Shown here one piece after another: positions 17,584 to 27,402 of a DNA stretch of 64,000 nucleotides (the stretch's first letter is position 1; each line of letters begins with the position of its first letter). A program made the translations under genes and the position numbers. Below the pieces are notes generated by a model. The model ran no database searches. It saw nothing but the letters and a program-made list of their open reading frames with translations, and was not told where the DNA came from. This DNA is from Krasilnikoviella flava. Lineage in GTDB: Bacteria > Actinomycetota > Actinomycetes > Actinomycetales > Cellulomonadaceae. The stretch lies in assembly GCF_900167525.1 (NCBI RefSeq), contig NZ_FUZQ01000004.1, positions 491,545 through 555,544 of the forward strand, written 5' to 3'.

Positions 17584-18180
17584 TCAGGTGCGGGTGCCCA
17601 GGTGGCGGCCGGACAGGACGATGAGGCGTTCGAGGGTGTTCGACGCACGGTCGAGGGGGCTCTGGACCTGCCCGAAGGCGCGGTCCCGCCCGCGGGCGGA
17701 GTCCGGCACCGACTCGAGACGACGGAGCACCAGCTCGGCGATCTCGGGGTCAGGGTCGTACCCGAGACCGATCGCGTGTGCGAGGTCCCAGGTGTGGATC
17801 ACCGTGTCGCACAGCTGCATCTCGTAGAGGTCGTGGATGCTGCGGTCACCCGGCACCCCGGGCACCCGGCACGTCCGGGCGGGGTCGCCGGTCGCCGCAA
17901 ACGCGCGTTCCATGAACGCCGCGGTGCGCCGGTAGGCCGCGTCCAGCTCACGCGCGGGGGGATCGACGCCGTCGGACGGGTCCGGCGGCACGCCCGCCTG
18001 GCCGTCACCGGCGTGCGCGACCGCCAGGCCGAAGTGCGCGTTCTCGGTGAGCAGGTGCCGGTAGAGGTCGCCGACGTCCCATCCCTCGCAGGGCGTGGCG
18101 AGCACGAGATCGCCGGGTGCCACCTCCGACAGGTAGGCGGCGAGCGTCTCGGTGGTCGTGTGCAGTGCGAACGTGTCCAC
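17584..18180 (-). CDS. TIGR03086-type DinB-like protein
   Basis: A 198-residue helical protein matching the TIGR03086 / maleylpyruvate-isomerase-like metal-binding group: opening LVLATPCEGWDVGDLYRHLL, in which WDVGDLYRHL is the hallmark, and later CDTVIHTWDLAHAIG with the second metal-binding His. Members probably use mycothiol or another thiol, but most have no proven reaction. It follows the MarR gene by 3 bp and would be co-transcribed and controlled by it. Confidence 0.85.
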   Translation of the reverse strand: MDTFALHTTTETLAAYLSEVAPGDLVLATPCEGWDVGDLYRHLLTENAHFGLAVAHAGDGQAGVPPDPSDGVDPPARELDAAYRRTAAFMERAFAATGDPARTCRVPGVPGDRSIHDLYEMQLCDTVIHTWDLAHAIGLGYDPDPEIAELVLRRLESVPDSARGRDRAFGQVQSPLDRASNTLERLIVLSGRHLGTRT

Positions 18181-18183
18181 AGG

Positions 18184-18687
18184 TCAACCCTCCGTAGTTC
18201 GATCCGGGCGGGCCGCCGGGTGGCGCCCGGGGGTCTCGCTCGCTTGCGCGAGGGCTGGCTCCGGCGCACTCGGCCGCCCCAGGGCTTGGTGAAGCAGCTC
18301 CTGCAGGGACTCTCGCCCAGCGGCCGGGAGATGGGACAGCAGGGCGTCCTCGGCAGACCAGATCGCGGCCCGTATCCCGGCCACGGCGTCGCGACCCGCG
18401 GGGGTCACGGCGATCGAGTACCGGCGACGGTCGGCTCCGGCGCGTCGCTCGGCGAGGCCCCGTGCCTCGAGGAGGTCGAGGTCGTTGACGATGCGGTTCC
18501 TGCTGTAGGCGAGCCGGTCCGCGATCTCGGTCTGGCTCAGGCCGTCGTCTCGCGCCGCGACCGACAGGACGGCGTACTGCCACATCGACAGTCCGGCTTC
18601 GCGCGCACAGCGCTCCTCGGCGCGCCGCAGCCCTCGGTAGAGCGGGCCGATGAGCTCGAGGAGATCTCGGCGCTCCAGTGATGTCAT
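18184..18687 (-). CDS. MarR-family transcriptional regulator
   Basis: A 167-residue winged-helix repressor: helix-turn-helix around LSQTEIADRLAYSRNRIVND and the wing RRAGADRRRYSIAVTPAGRDAV. The N-terminal LLELIGPLYRGLRRAEERC forms the dimerisation helix. The DinB-like gene lies immediately downstream in the same unit. A dyad (ATCAC-N6-GTGAT) 12 bases upstream of the start is the likely autoregulatory operator. Confidence 0.9.
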   Translation of the reverse strand: MTSLERRDLLELIGPLYRGLRRAEERCAREAGLSMWQYAVLSVAARDDGLSQTEIADRLAYSRNRIVNDLDLLEARGLAERRAGADRRRYSIAVTPAGRDAVAGIRAAIWSAEDALLSHLPAAGRESLQELLHQALGRPSAPEPALAQASETPGRHPAARPDRTTEG

Positions 18688-18698
18688 GCGCCGAAACT

Positions 18699-18714
18699 AT
18701 CACCAACTAGTGAT
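18699..18714. promoter_or_regulatory. MarR operator candidate
   Basis: 16-bp dyad ATCAC-N6-GTGAT just upstream of the MarR start at 18687. Position and size suit MarR autoregulation. The rest of the 239-base gap up to 18926 shows nothing else I can identify. Confidence 0.45.
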
Positions 18715-18926
18715 GATCAACCGAGAGGGACGAATAAGGCAGCGCAGCTTCGAGCCCGCGATCGTGGAGAAGCGGCCGTGTCGTCTGAACGGTGTGGAGG
18801 AGCTGGTGTTGCCGCTGACCGCGCGCGGGCTGACGACATCCTGTCCGCGTGTCGGTCTGCGGCCTAGCCTGGGAACGTGACGCGTGGCGCCCGTGGCCAC
18901 GCCCACGTCAGCGAGAGGAGCGCGTC

Positions 18927-19067
18927 ATGAGGGACGTGCGCTGCATGCTAGGGATGCACAAGTGGCTTCGACGGCAGGTCGAGGACTCCCAGTACTTGTT
19001 CTGCGCCCGCTGCGGGCGAGACCGGCCGACGGACGGTCCTGTCCCACCGCTCGGTGGGCTGGGATGA
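18927..19067 (+). CDS. Small cysteine-containing protein
   Basis: A 46-residue protein with Cys in VRCMLGMHKW and a CxxC pair in FCARCGRD, which together resemble a tiny zinc-ribbon-like fold. The ATG has a strong ribosome site (GAGAGGAG) 6 bases upstream, which supports real translation. Function unknown. Confidence 0.65.
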   Translation: MRDVRCMLGMHKWLRRQVEDSQYLFCARCGRDRPTDGPVPPLGGLG

Positions 19068-19114
19068 CCGGTACCGAGGAACCCCCGAACGACGCAGGAC
19101 GGCAGCCGGCCCGT

Positions 19115-19135
19115 GGGACGTCTTGGTGACGTCCC
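19115..19135. terminator. Possible hairpin terminator
   Basis: 8-bp perfect stem (19115-19122 with 19128-19135), 5-base loop, between the small plus-strand gene and the end of glnA. Confidence 0.35.
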
Positions 19136-19187
19136 GACGGTCGGCCGCCGTCCTGGCGACATCGACAGGCCCTAGACGGGCCGCCGG

Positions 19188-20612
19188 TCAGATGTCGTAG
19201 TAGAGCTCGAACTCGTGCGGGTGCGGGCGCAGGCGGATCGGGTCGATCTCGTTGTTGCGCTTGTAGTCGATCCAGGTGGCGATGAGGTCCTCGGAGAAGA
19301 CGTCGCCCTGGGTCAGGAACTCGTGGTCGCGCTCGAGGTTGTCGAGGGCCTCGCCGAGGGAGGCGGGCACCTGGGCGATCTGCGCGTGCTCCTCGGGGGG
19401 CAGCTCGTACAGGTCCTTGTCGATCGGCGCCGGCGGCTCGATGCGGTTCTTGATGCCGTCGATGCCGGCGAGCAGCTGCGCGGCGAACGCGAGGTACGGG
19501 TTGGCCGACGGGTCCGGCACACGGAACTCGACGCGCTTGGCCTTCGGCGAGGAGCCGGTGACCGGGATGCGGATGCACGCGGAGCGGTTGCGGGCCGAGT
19601 AGACCAGGTTGACCGGGGCCTCGTAGCCCGGCACCAGGCGGTGGTAGGAGTTCACCGACGGGTTGGTGAAGGCCAGCAGCGACGGCGCGTGCTTGAGCAG
19701 GCCGCCGATGTACCAGCGGGCCATGTCGGACAGGCCGCCGTAGCCCTTCTCGTCGTAGAACAGCGGCTCGCCGTTCAGCCACAGCGACTGGTGCGAGTGC
19801 ATGCCCGAACCGTTGTCGCCGAAGATCGGCTTCGGCATGAAGGTGACCGACTTGCCGGCCTGCCACGCGACGTTCTTGACGACGTACTTGAACTTCATCA
19901 GGTCGTCGGCCGAGTGCATCAGCGTGTTGAACCGGTAGTTGATCTCCTGCTGGCCGGCGGTGCCCACCTCGTGGTGCGCGCGCTCGACGTCCAGGCCCAC
20001 CTCGGCGAGCGCGGCGCAGATCTCGTCACGCAGGTCGGCGAACTGGTCGTTGGGGGAGACGGGGAAGTAGCCGCCCTTGTAGCGCGTCTTGTACCCGAGG
20101 TTGCCGCCCTCCTCCTCGCGACCGGTGTTCCACGCGGCCTCGACGGAGTCGATGTGGTAGTAGCCCTCGTTGGCCGACGTCTTGAACCGGACGTCGTCGA
20201 AGATGTAGAACTCGGCCTCGGGGGCGAAGAAGGCGGTGTCGGCGATGCCGGTCGACTTCAGGTAGGCCTCGGCCTTGGCCGCGATGGTGCGCGGGTCACG
20301 CGAGTACGGCTCGTCCGTGAACGGGTCCACGATCGAGAAGTTGATGATCAGCGTCTTGCGCTTGCGGAACGGGTCCAGGTACGCCGTGGTGACGTCCGGC
20401 ACGAGCTTCATGTCCGACTCGTGGATCGCCTGGAAGCCACGGATCGACGAACCGTCGAACATGAGGCCCTCGGTGAAGGAGTCCTCCGAGAACTGCTCCA
20501 CGGGGATGTTGAAGTGCTGCATCACGCCCGGCAGGTCGATGAACCGGACGTCGATGAACTCCACCCCCTCGCGACGGGTGAAGGCGATGGCCTCCTCGGC
20601 GTTCGTGAACAT
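19188..20612 (-). CDS. glnA: Glutamine synthetase type I
   Basis: The main ammonia-assimilating enzyme: glutamate + NH3 + ATP to glutamine, a dodecamer in the cytoplasm. The 474-residue sequence has [38 protein letters not shown], the [19 protein letters not shown]/metal loop and [13 protein letters not shown]. Tyr 402 in [11 protein letters not shown] is the GlnE adenylylation site. ATG 20612 fits the family N-terminus ([11 protein letters not shown]) and has AAGGAG 7 bases upstream. It is divergent from the RDD gene, the order seen in mycobacteria. Confidence 0.96.
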   Translation of the reverse strand: MFTNAEEAIAFTRREGVEFIDVRFIDLPGVMQHFNIPVEQFSEDSFTEGLMFDGSSIRGFQAIHESDMKLVPDVTTAYLDPFRKRKTLIINFSIVDPFTDEPYSRDPRTIAAKAEAYLKSTGIADTAFFAPEAEFYIFDDVRFKTSANEGYYHIDSVEAAWNTGREEEGGNLGYKTRYKGGYFPVSPNDQFADLRDEICAALAEVGLDVERAHHEVGTAGQQEINYRFNTLMHSADDLMKFKYVVKNVAWQAGKSVTFMPKPIFGDNGSGMHSHQSLWLNGEPLFYDEKGYGGLSDMARWYIGGLLKHAPSLLAFTNPSVNSYHRLVPGYEAPVNLVYSARNRSACIRIPVTGSSPKAKRVEFRVPDPSANPYLAFAAQLLAGIDGIKNRIEPPAPIDKDLYELPPEEHAQIAQVPASLGEALDNLERDHEFLTQGDVFSEDLIATWIDYKRNNEIDPIRLRPHPHEFELYYDI

Positions 20613-20786
20613 GCATGCGCTCCTTGCGTGGATGGTGCCGCTCGGTCGTGCCGCCGGACGGTTCCGAAGGATGGGGCGCGGCGGGCTCACGCTCGCCGCT
20701 CGGCGTCCATGACGGTATGGCGACGGCGTTTCTCCGGCATGGCGCATATGTTTCCAACAGGTTACGGAGAACGCGAGCCGGGTGCG

Positions 20787-20792
20787 TACCCT
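20787..20792 (+). promoter_or_regulatory. -10 box of leaderless RDD promoter
   Basis: TACCCT, then 7 bases, then ATG at 20800; identical hexamer and spacing to the histidine kinase promoter at 49687. Confidence 0.5.
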
Positions 20793-20799
20793 GGGACGC

Positions 20800-21273
20800 A
20801 TGGCGTCGCGGGAAGACATGTCGAGGGAAGACGTCGGGTCGTGGCTCGAGGGCGGTCGGCGGGACGACGCCGGTGGCGGTGGGCGTCTGGGTCTGCCCGA
20901 AGCGGGCTCGGGCTCGCTCGCGCGGCTCGGACGTCGGGTCGTGGCGCTCGTCGTCGACTGGGCGGTGGCGACGCTGATCGCCTACCTGGTGACGAGCCCG
21001 GCGTCCTTCGCCGAGCTGAACTCCTGGGTCACCCTGGGTGTCTTCGCGCTCGAGAACCTGCTGCTGGTCAGCACGGTCGGGTTCACCATCGGCCACCGGC
21101 TCCTGGGCATCAAGGTGCGCGCGCTCGGTGCGCCGGAGGACATCGCGCCCGGGTTCGCGCGGGGCGCGGTCCGCACCGTGCTGCTGTGCCTCGTGATCCC
21201 CGCCGTCGTGTGGGACGGCGACGGCCGCGGTCTGCACGATCGCGCCGCCGGCACGGTGATCGTGCGCCGTTGA
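20800..21273 (+). CDS. RDD family membrane protein
   Basis: A 157-residue protein with a hydrophilic N-terminus of about 35 residues, then an RDD domain: [20 protein letters not shown], a second helix ([18 protein letters not shown]), [12 protein letters not shown] and the closing [17 protein letters not shown] proteins are membrane proteins of mostly unknown role. The gene's place between glnA and the DUF4191/lipA genes is the conserved actinobacterial arrangement. Confidence 0.9.
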   Translation: MASREDMSREDVGSWLEGGRRDDAGGGGRLGLPEAGSGSLARLGRRVVALVVDWAVATLIAYLVTSPASFAELNSWVTLGVFALENLLLVSTVGFTIGHRLLGIKVRALGAPEDIAPGFARGAVRTVLLCLVIPAVVWDGDGRGLHDRAAGTVIVRR

Positions 21274-21316
21274 CGCGCGCCGGACGATGACGGGCGCGCG
21301 GACGACGAAGGACGAA

Positions 21317-21348
21317 GGGCCGGGTCGCCCGTGGCGACCCGGCCCTTT
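21317..21348. terminator. Hairpin terminator between convergent genes
   Basis: 13-bp perfect stem (21317-21329 with 21333-21345), 3-base loop and TTT, between the RDD gene and DUF4191. Confidence 0.75.
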
Positions 21349-21392
21349 GCCGCGGTACCGAGCACGTCCGGGACGGCTCGTGCGGGCTCGGC

Positions 21393-22142
21393 TCAGCGGC
21401 CCTTGAGCCCCTTGCGGTCCGGGCGTGCCCGCATGGGGTCGACGCCCTTGGGGATCGGCAGGCGGGCGCCGCCGAGCGCCTTGAGGCGCTTCTTGACCTG
21501 CTCGGCCTCGGGCTTGGTGAGGCTCCGCTTGAGCTTCTGCACCTTCTTCGCGACCTTGGGCAGCGGGACCTGCCCCTGCTCGCTGCCGACCTGGATGAGC
21601 GTGATCGGCACGTTCGGCAGCACGCGGGCCGTCTTCCGGCGCTCGTCCTCCAGCAGACGCTGCACCCGGTGGGACGGGCCCTCGGAGACGAGGACGACTC
21701 CCGGCCGGCCGACGCCGCGGAAGATGAAGTCCTGCGTGCGCGGGTTGATCGCGACCGGTTCGTCCGCGAACTCCCAGCCGCCGCGGACCGTGCCGAGGGC
21801 GGCGCGGGCCGCCCCGGGCTGACCCTCGATCTGGGTGTACGCGGCCTTCTCGGCCTTGCGCGTGAGGGTGAACATCGCGCCCAGCGCCGCGAACGGGACG
21901 CCGAGCACGATGATGTACAGGATCTGGAAGCCGGTGGGGACGTCGAGCAGCAGCACGATCGCTGCGACGACGGCGAGGATCCCGACGAACACGCCGAGGA
22001 TCAGCCACGTGACCGTGGGATCCTGCTTGCGCGTCATCTGGTACGCGGCCCACACCTGGTGGTACCAGCGCTGCTTCTTGGGCTTCTTCTGCTTACCGGT
22101 GGCGTCGGCGGGCGCGCCGGCGTCGGACTTGGTGCGGGCCAT
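21393..22142 (-). CDS. DUF4191 membrane protein
   Basis: A 249-residue protein with a basic N-terminus, two hydrophobic helices (TWLILGVFVGILAVVAAIVL and a second near residues 70-95), then a soluble part with PRTQDFIFRGVGRPGVVLVSEG. DUF4191 is actinobacterial and its gene sits next to lipA in many genomes. Function unknown. The ATG is 8 bases from a TAGACT box, so it may also have its own near-leaderless promoter inside the end of lipA, 11 bp upstream. Confidence 0.9.
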   Translation of the reverse strand: MARTKSDAGAPADATGKQKKPKKQRWYHQVWAAYQMTRKQDPTVTWLILGVFVGILAVVAAIVLLLDVPTGFQILYIIVLGVPFAALGAMFTLTRKAEKAAYTQIEGQPGAARAALGTVRGGWEFADEPVAINPRTQDFIFRGVGRPGVVLVSEGPSHRVQRLLEDERRKTARVLPNVPITLIQVGSEQGQVPLPKVAKKVQKLKRSLTKPEAEQVKKRLKALGGARLPIPKGVDPMRARPDRKGLKGR

Positions 22143-22153
22143 GGTCGTCCAGT

Positions 22154-23164
22154 CTAGTGCGCCGGGCGGGCCAGGAGGCTCGCGGCCTCCTGGCGCGACG
22201 TCGTCGGCTCCGCGAGGTGCGCGAGCGACTCGGGAATGGGCAGGCCGCGGCGGGTCATCGCCTGGCCCCACAGGCGGCCCGCGCGGTACGACGAGCGCAC
22301 CAGGGGGCCGGCCATGACGCCCAGGAAGCCCATCTCCTCGGCCGCGTCGGACAGCTCGACGAACTCCTCGGGACGCACCCAGCGGTCCACCGGGTGGTGG
22401 CGCAGCGACGGGCGCAGGTACTGGGTGATCGTCACGAGGTCGCAGCCGGCGTCGTGCAGGTCCTGCAGCGCCTCGCGGGCCTCGTCGATCGTCTCGCCCA
22501 TGCCGAGGATGAGGTTCGACTTGGTGACGAGCCCGGCCTCGCGGGCCCGGGTGAGCACCGACAGCGAGCGCTCGTAGCGGAACGCCGGACGGATCTGCTT
22601 GAAGATGCGCGGCACGGTCTCGACGTTGTGCGCCATGACCTCCGGCCGCGACTCGTTCACCACGTCGAGCAGCTCGGGGATGGCGTTGAAGTCCGGGATG
22701 AGCAGCTCGACGCCCGTTCCGGGGTTGAGCGCGTGGATCTGGCGCACGGTCTCGGCGTAGAGCCAGGCGCCGCCGTCGGCCAGGTCGTCGCGGGCGACGC
22801 CGGTGATCGTCGAGTACTTGAGGCCCATCGTCCGGACCGACTCGGCCACCCGGCGGGGCTCGTCGGCGTCGAAGTCGGCCGGCTTGCCCGTGTCGATCTG
22901 GCAGAAGTCGCAGCGCCGCGTGCACTGGTCGCCGCCGATGAGGAACGTGGCCTCCCGGTCCTCCCAGCACTCGAAGATGTTGGGACAGCCCGCCTCCTCG
23001 CACACCGTGTGCAGGCCTTCGCCCTTGACCAGGCCCTTGAGCTCGCGGTACTCGGGCCCCATCACGGCCTTCGTCTTGATCCACTCGGGCTTCTTCTCGA
23101 TGGGGGTGCTGGCGTTCCGGGCCTCGATGCGCAGCATGCGGCGGCCCTCGGGTGCGATCGTCAC
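22154..23164 (-). CDS. lipA: Lipoyl synthase
   Basis: Radical-SAM enzyme that inserts two sulfurs into octanoyl groups on lipoyl domains such as those of SucB at 35284-37053. The 336-residue sequence has the auxiliary-cluster cysteines ([13 protein letters not shown]) and the radical-[11 protein letters not shown] triad, plus the RSSYRAG end that supplies the serine ligand. GTG at 23164 gives the standard length. lipB, its usual neighbour and partner, is separated by the TetR/ABC cassette at 23361-26104. Confidence 0.96.
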   Translation of the reverse strand: MTIAPEGRRMLRIEARNASTPIEKKPEWIKTKAVMGPEYRELKGLVKGEGLHTVCEEAGCPNIFECWEDREATFLIGGDQCTRRCDFCQIDTGKPADFDADEPRRVAESVRTMGLKYSTITGVARDDLADGGAWLYAETVRQIHALNPGTGVELLIPDFNAIPELLDVVNESRPEVMAHNVETVPRIFKQIRPAFRYERSLSVLTRAREAGLVTKSNLILGMGETIDEAREALQDLHDAGCDLVTITQYLRPSLRHHPVDRWVRPEEFVELSDAAEEMGFLGVMAGPLVRSSYRAGRLWGQAMTRRGLPIPESLAHLAEPTTSRQEAASLLARPAH

Positions 23165-23310
23165 GGGTGTCTCCCGGTCGTCGTCGAGCAGGTGGACGCC
23201 GGCGGGCTCGGCCTGTGGGGCCAGGAACCGCGCCGGACCTCGTCAGACTACGTGAGCGGGGCCGCTCGGCCAGGGGCCGTGCCCACCGTGTGGACGTGAC
23301 CTCGGCAACA

Positions 23311-23353
23311 GCGCCCCGGCCCGTCGCCGTCGGGCGGCGAACGGGCCGGGCGC
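23311..23353 (-). terminator. Nested hairpin terminator of ABC operon
   Basis: Stem 23311-23323 with 23342-23353 (one bulged base) enclosing a smaller stem, directly below the permease stop codon at 23361. Confidence 0.6.
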
Positions 23354-23360
23354 CGTCGGG

Positions 23361-24686
23361 TCATGCGCTGCGGATCGCGTGACGCCCGGCGAGGAGCGTG
23401 ACGGCGAGCGTGATGGCGCCCCCGACCCCGACCGCGAGCACGTAGGGCGCCGGGGCGAGGGCCGCGAGAGCACCGCCGCTCTTCACGATCGCGAACGGGA
23501 GCGTGCTCGCCAGGGCGCCGAGGCACCCTGCGACGGCACTGACGAGCGCCGCCACGGTGATCTCGGCGACGACCATGCGCCGGGCCTGGGCGCCGGTCGC
23601 GCCGATCAGGGCCATCGTGGCGAACTCGGGACGACGCCGAACGATCGTCGCGACGAGGTTGTTGGTGAGGGCGATCGCCATGAAGACCGCGATGAGGGTC
23701 ACCACGACGTAGTTGATCACGCCGACAAGCTCCCCCGTGCCGCCCGACGAGCCGGCCGCGTTCTCGATGCCCTGCATGCCGAGCGTCCCGGCCGCGACCC
23801 CGACGAACAGGGTGAGGAACGTGACCGTCGGGCGGACGCGTTCCGGGGCCGCCGCGAGATTGATCGCGGCAAGGTGCGACGAGGCGGTCCTGCGGGCTCC
23901 GGGGAGCACGCGCAGAGCACGGTTCGCGAGGGAGAGCAGCTCCGGCGCCAGCGTCGACAGCCCGGCCGCCACCAGGACGCAGCCGGGCCCCGTCATGGCC
24001 GTGGTGGCCAGGTCGTCCGGGTCCATCCCGAGCACGGCCGCCGACAGTGCCAGCCCGGCGGCGGTGAGGACGGCTGCGGCCACCCGCCGACGACGACCGG
24101 CACGACGCCCCGTACGCCTGTCGAGGGCGGGGGCCGCATCGGCGACGGGGCTGCGGGCGGCGACCGTACGGCTGCCGAGCCACGCGGCGGCGACGCTCGC
24201 GACGAGCACCACGAGGGCGCCGACGAGCGGGAGGGCCGCCCCCGGAGCGAATGCCGGGGCCCCCGCCGTGAGGCCCGCGGCACGGATGGTGCGGTGGAGG
24301 ACCCACCCGAGGACGTAGCCGCCGGCGATGCCGGGGACCGCGGCGACGACCGAGACGACGGCCGTCTCGAGCACGCTCAGCCACTGCACCTGACGGGGCG
24401 TCGCCCCGATCAGCCGGATCCCCGCGATCTCGCCCGCCCTGCCCTCGAGGGCGACGCCGACCGTGGAGACCATGGCGAACACCACGATGACGACGATCCA
24501 ACCGCCCAGGATCAGCGGGAACTGCGTCAGGAACGAGCGGTCGTCGGCCGAGGTGGTGGCGGCCAGGCCGGTGCTGAGCATGCCCGCCATGGCGGTGACG
24601 AGAGCGGTCCCCACCATCGCCACGGCACCGGTGGCGACGGCGGAGACGCGGTGGTGCGCGAACGTGCGCGCGGCGAGCGCGAGCAT
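23361..24686 (-). CDS. FtsX-like ABC transporter permease
   Basis: A 441-residue membrane permease of the MacB/FtsX type. It has a first helix near residues 15-40, a large loop ([13 protein letters not shown] region), then the signature [26 protein letters not shown]. The second half repeats the plan with [27 protein letters not shown]. Its start overlaps the ATP-binding gene stop by one base (TGATG), so they form one transporter. These exporters usually move peptides, lipids or antibiotics. Probably repressed by the divergent TetR protein. Confidence 0.88.
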   Translation of the reverse strand: MLALAARTFAHHRVSAVATGAVAMVGTALVTAMAGMLSTGLAATTSADDRSFLTQFPLILGGWIVVIVVFAMVSTVGVALEGRAGEIAGIRLIGATPRQVQWLSVLETAVVSVVAAVPGIAGGYVLGWVLHRTIRAAGLTAGAPAFAPGAALPLVGALVVLVASVAAAWLGSRTVAARSPVADAAPALDRRTGRRAGRRRRVAAAVLTAAGLALSAAVLGMDPDDLATTAMTGPGCVLVAAGLSTLAPELLSLANRALRVLPGARRTASSHLAAINLAAAPERVRPTVTFLTLFVGVAAGTLGMQGIENAAGSSGGTGELVGVINYVVVTLIAVFMAIALTNNLVATIVRRRPEFATMALIGATGAQARRMVVAEITVAALVSAVAGCLGALASTLPFAIVKSGGALAALAPAPYVLAVGVGGAITLAVTLLAGRHAIRSA

Positions 24687-25471
24687 CAGAGCACCGCCGA
24701 CCGGTTCGAGGCGCGCTCCGCCGACTCGACGAGCGTCGCCATCCGGCCCGCCACACCCTGTGCGGTCGGGTGCGCGAGCTCGTCGACGATGCGTCCGTCG
24801 GCGAGGAAGAGCACGTGGTCGGAGAACGACGCGGCCACCGGGTCGTGGGTGACCATGATGATGGTCTGGCCGTTGTCGGCCAGCTCGCGCAGGAGCGTCA
24901 GCACCTCGCGGGCGCTGTGGATGTCGAGGGCGCCGGTCGGCTCGTCGGCGAAGACGATCTCGGGCTCCGTGACGAGCGCACGCGCGATCGCGACCCGCTG
25001 CCTCTGGCCGCCCGACAGCTGGTCGGGACGATGGCCGCTCCTGCGGTCGAGCCCTACCCGTGCGAGCAGGGCGGCCGTGCGACCGGCAGGCGGCCTCCGT
25101 GCGTCCAGGCGCAGGGGCAGCTCGACGTTGTCCACGGTCGACAGCGCGGGGAGGAGGTTGAACGACTGGAACACGAAGCCGACGCGCTGCCGGCGCAACC
25201 TGGCGAGCTGGGTCTGGTCGAGTCCGGCGAGGTCCTGACCGCCGAGGCGCACCTCGCCCGACGTCGGAACCTGCAGCCCGGCGGCGCAGTGCAGGAGGGT
25301 GGTCTTCCCGGAGCCGGAGGGCCCCATGATCGCGATGAACGACGCTCCGGCGACGTCGAGGTCGATCCCGCGCAGAGCGTGCACGGGCCCGCTCTCGCTC
25401 GGGTACTCGCAGCGCAGGTCACGCACACGCAGGGTCGGACGGGCGTCGACGGTGGTCGGGGCAGCAGGCAC
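24686..25471 (-). CDS. ABC transporter ATP-binding protein (MacB/LolD type)
   Basis: A 261-residue ATPase with Walker [10 protein letters not shown], the Q-loop [10 protein letters not shown], signature [15 protein letters not shown] and Walker [13 protein letters not shown]. It powers the permease encoded directly downstream. The GTG start at 25471 is the first sensible one and lies 18 bases from the 27-bp dyad at 25490-25516, where a repressor would block its promoter. Confidence 0.93.
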   Translation of the reverse strand: MPAAPTTVDARPTLRVRDLRCEYPSESGPVHALRGIDLDVAGASFIAIMGPSGSGKTTLLHCAAGLQVPTSGEVRLGGQDLAGLDQTQLARLRRQRVGFVFQSFNLLPALSTVDNVELPLRLDARRPPAGRTAALLARVGLDRRSGHRPDQLSGGQRQRVAIARALVTEPEIVFADEPTGALDIHSAREVLTLLRELADNGQTIIMVTHDPVAASFSDHVLFLADGRIVDELAHPTAQGVAGRMATLVESAERASNRSAVL

Positions 25472-25489
25472 GATGAGTCCCTCTCTCGG

Positions 25490-25516
25490 TAAACGATCGT
25501 TTGATACGAACGTTTA
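25490..25516. promoter_or_regulatory. TetR operator
   Basis: 27-bp dyad: half sites TAAACGATCGT and ACGAACGTTTA (10 of 11 pair) with a 5-bp centre. It fills the 63-bp gap between the divergent ABC operon and the TetR gene and would control both. Confidence 0.75.
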
Positions 25517-25534
25517 TCCGTAGAGTAGGACGCC

Positions 25535-26104
25535 ATGGGGAACAAGGACAAGCTGCTGGTCGCGGCGCGCGAGTGCCTTCTGGCGACCGGGTACGCGCAG
25601 ACCACGGTCCGTGACCTGGTCGCGGCGTCGGGTGCGAACCAGGCTTCGATCAACTACCACTTCGGGTCGAAGGAGAAGCTGCTCACCGGCGTCCTGCACG
25701 ACCTGAACCGGGAGTGGGGGGAGCTGCTGCTCGCCGCGCTCGACCGGCCCACCGTGTCGGGGGCGTCGAGGGGTGCCCGCCAGGAGGCGCTCTGGGGCCG
25801 GATCATCGACTCGATCCGCTCGAACCGCGCGCTCTGGTTCGTCAACTTCGAGTCCCTCGGCTCGGCGCGCCACGACGAGTCGATCCGCACGATGATCGCC
25901 GAGGGCCAGGGCGCGGCCAGGAACTCGCTCGCCCGCGCCTTCGCCGGCATCGATCCCGAGCATGCCGATCCCCGCGCCGTCCGGCTCGCGGGCTCGCACT
26001 ACTACGCGCTGCTCGTCGGCGTCGCCGCGCAGTGGCTCGCCGACCCCGACCAGGCGCCCACCGCGGCGCAGATCGTCGCGGCGGACGTGGGCCACGACCG
26101 GTGA
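25535..26104 (+). CDS. TetR-family regulator
   Basis: A 189-residue repressor with the typical N-terminal DNA-binding domain: LVAARECLLATGYAQTTVRD, then SGANQASINYHFGSKEKLL. The rest is an all-helical ligand/dimer domain. ATG at 25535 has AGGA 8 bases upstream. It is divergent from the ABC exporter, with a near-perfect dyad between, the classic layout for a drug-efflux repressor. The ligand is unknown. Confidence 0.93.
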   Translation: MGNKDKLLVAARECLLATGYAQTTVRDLVAASGANQASINYHFGSKEKLLTGVLHDLNREWGELLLAALDRPTVSGASRGARQEALWGRIIDSIRSNRALWFVNFESLGSARHDESIRTMIAEGQGAARNSLARAFAGIDPEHADPRAVRLAGSHYYALLVGVAAQWLADPDQAPTAAQIVAADVGHDR

Positions 26105-26157
26105 CCCCGGTGCTCACGCCGGGCTGAGGCGGCCCTCCGGCATGGTCCGGCGGCGGT

Positions 26158-26856
26158 TCAGGAGGCTGACGACAGGGAGGTCGTCGGTGCCGGAGCCGCA
26201 AGGCCTGCCGGGCGGTCCGCGGAGGCGGCGCGCAAGGGGCCGAGCCGGCGGACGAGGGCGTCGACCAGCGTGCCGGACACATCGTCGAGGGTGACGGTGC
26301 GACCGGTCTCGATCGTCAGCGAGGTGACGTCCGCGTCGCTGATGCCGCACGGCACGATCCGCTCGAAGCGGCTGAGGTCTGGGCAGCAGTTGAGGGCGAT
26401 GCCGTGCATCGTCACGCCCTTGGCGGTGCGCACCCCGATCGCGCACACCTTCCGCTCGCGGCGTTCCGCGTCGGCGGCCAGCCACACGCCCGTGCGCCCC
26501 TCGACCCGGATGGTCTCGAGGCCGACGCCCGCGCACACCTGCATCACGGCCTCCTCGAGCGCACGCACGTAGGCCACGACGTCGACCGGCTCGGCGAGCC
26601 GCAGGATCGGGTAGACGACCTGCTGGCCGGGGCCGTGCCAGGTGATCTTGCCGCCGCGGTCGACGTCCACCACCGGGGTGCCGTCGGCGGGGCGCTCGTC
26701 GCGGTGTGTGCGCCGGCCCGCGGTGTAGACGTCGGGGTGCTCCACGACGATCAGCGTGTCGGGCCGGTCGCCGGCGACGACGTCGGCGTGCACGCGGCGC
26801 TGGAGCTCCCACGCCTCGTGGTAGTCGGTCAGCCCGGGCAGCGTCATCACGTCCAC
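26158..26856 (-). CDS. lipB: Octanoyl-[ACP]:protein N-octanoyltransferase
   Basis: LipB moves octanoate from acyl carrier protein to lipoyl-domain lysines, feeding LipA. Motifs: [15 protein letters not shown], the [16 protein letters not shown] active-site strand, [21 protein letters not shown] (catalytic Lys) and IVPCGISD with the catalytic Cys. GTG 26856 was chosen because TAGCCT lies exactly 7 bases upstream; the -10 box overlaps the stop codon of the MarR gene. The C-terminus has a short alanine/proline extension. 232 residues. Confidence 0.94.
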   Translation of the reverse strand: MDVMTLPGLTDYHEAWELQRRVHADVVAGDRPDTLIVVEHPDVYTAGRRTHRDERPADGTPVVDVDRGGKITWHGPGQQVVYPILRLAEPVDVVAYVRALEEAVMQVCAGVGLETIRVEGRTGVWLAADAERRERKVCAIGVRTAKGVTMHGIALNCCPDLSRFERIVPCGISDADVTSLTIETGRTVTLDDVSGTLVDALVRRLGPLRAASADRPAGLAAPAPTTSLSSAS

Positions 26857-26863
26857 CCTGCCG

Positions 26864-26869
26864 AGGCTA
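26864..26869 (-). promoter_or_regulatory. -10 box of leaderless lipB promoter
   Basis: TAGCCT, 7 bases before the lipB GTG, overlapping the MarR stop codon at 26867-26869. Confidence 0.45.
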
Positions 26870-27358
26870 GCCCTCCTCGGCGCTGCGCTGCGCGCGCACG
26901 AGGGTGACGAGGATCTCACGCAGGGCCGCGACCTGGTCGTCCTCGAGGCCGCGAGCGGTGAGGTCCTCCGCGGGCTGGAGGCGGCCCGCCTCAGCCGCGG
27001 CGCGGCGTCCGGCGTCGGTGACCGTGACGGCGCGCCGCCGCCGGTCGTGGGGGTCGGAGCCGCGGGTGACGTGGCCGGCGCGCTCGAGCCGGGAGACCAC
27101 TCGGCTCATCGTCTGCTCGGTGACGCCGTTGAGCACGGCGAGCTCGCGCTGCGTGCGCGGGCCGGCGAACAGGTGCAGCAGCACGGGGAAGCCCGCGTGG
27201 TTGAGGTTCCACTGCGCGAGGTGGGCGTTCCAGTCGTGCTCGATGCGGCGCACGACCGTGAACAGCAACCGTCCGGTGGGCCACTCGGCCGGATCGTCGC
27301 TGGTGGGGTCGACGGGGTCGGGCCAGGGCGTGCCGTCGCGCCGTTCGTCGTGCTGCAC
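26867..27358 (-). CDS. MarR-family regulator
   Basis: A 163-residue repressor with the winged helix [20 protein letters not shown] and wing [20 protein letters not shown]. The GTG start at 27358 has GGGAGG 6 bases upstream; the open frame continues far beyond but as an antisense shadow of the MMPL gene. It is divergent from an MMPL exporter, with a 14-bp palindrome between, so it probably represses that exporter. lipB begins 10 bp after its stop. Confidence 0.9.
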   Translation of the reverse strand: MQHDERRDGTPWPDPVDPTSDDPAEWPTGRLLFTVVRRIEHDWNAHLAQWNLNHAGFPVLLHLFAGPRTQRELAVLNGVTEQTMSRVVSRLERAGHVTRGSDPHDRRRRAVTVTDAGRRAAAEAGRLQPAEDLTARGLEDDQVAALREILVTLVRAQRSAEEG

Positions 27359-27388
27359 TTGCTTCCTCCCAGGTGCGCCTTCAGAATA

Positions 27389-27402
27389 CTCAGCATGCTG
27401 AG
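27389..27402. promoter_or_regulatory. MarR operator overlapping the MMPL start codon
   Basis: Perfect 14-bp palindrome CTCAGCATGCTGAG. The ATG of the MMPL gene (27395) is at its centre, so a bound repressor would sit on the translation start and likely the transcript start. Confidence 0.6.

Noticed and set aside
23165..23310. Small gene between lipA and the permease gene
   Set aside because: Short frames here have no ribosome site or recognisable sequence, and the stretch contains terminator-like hairpins.
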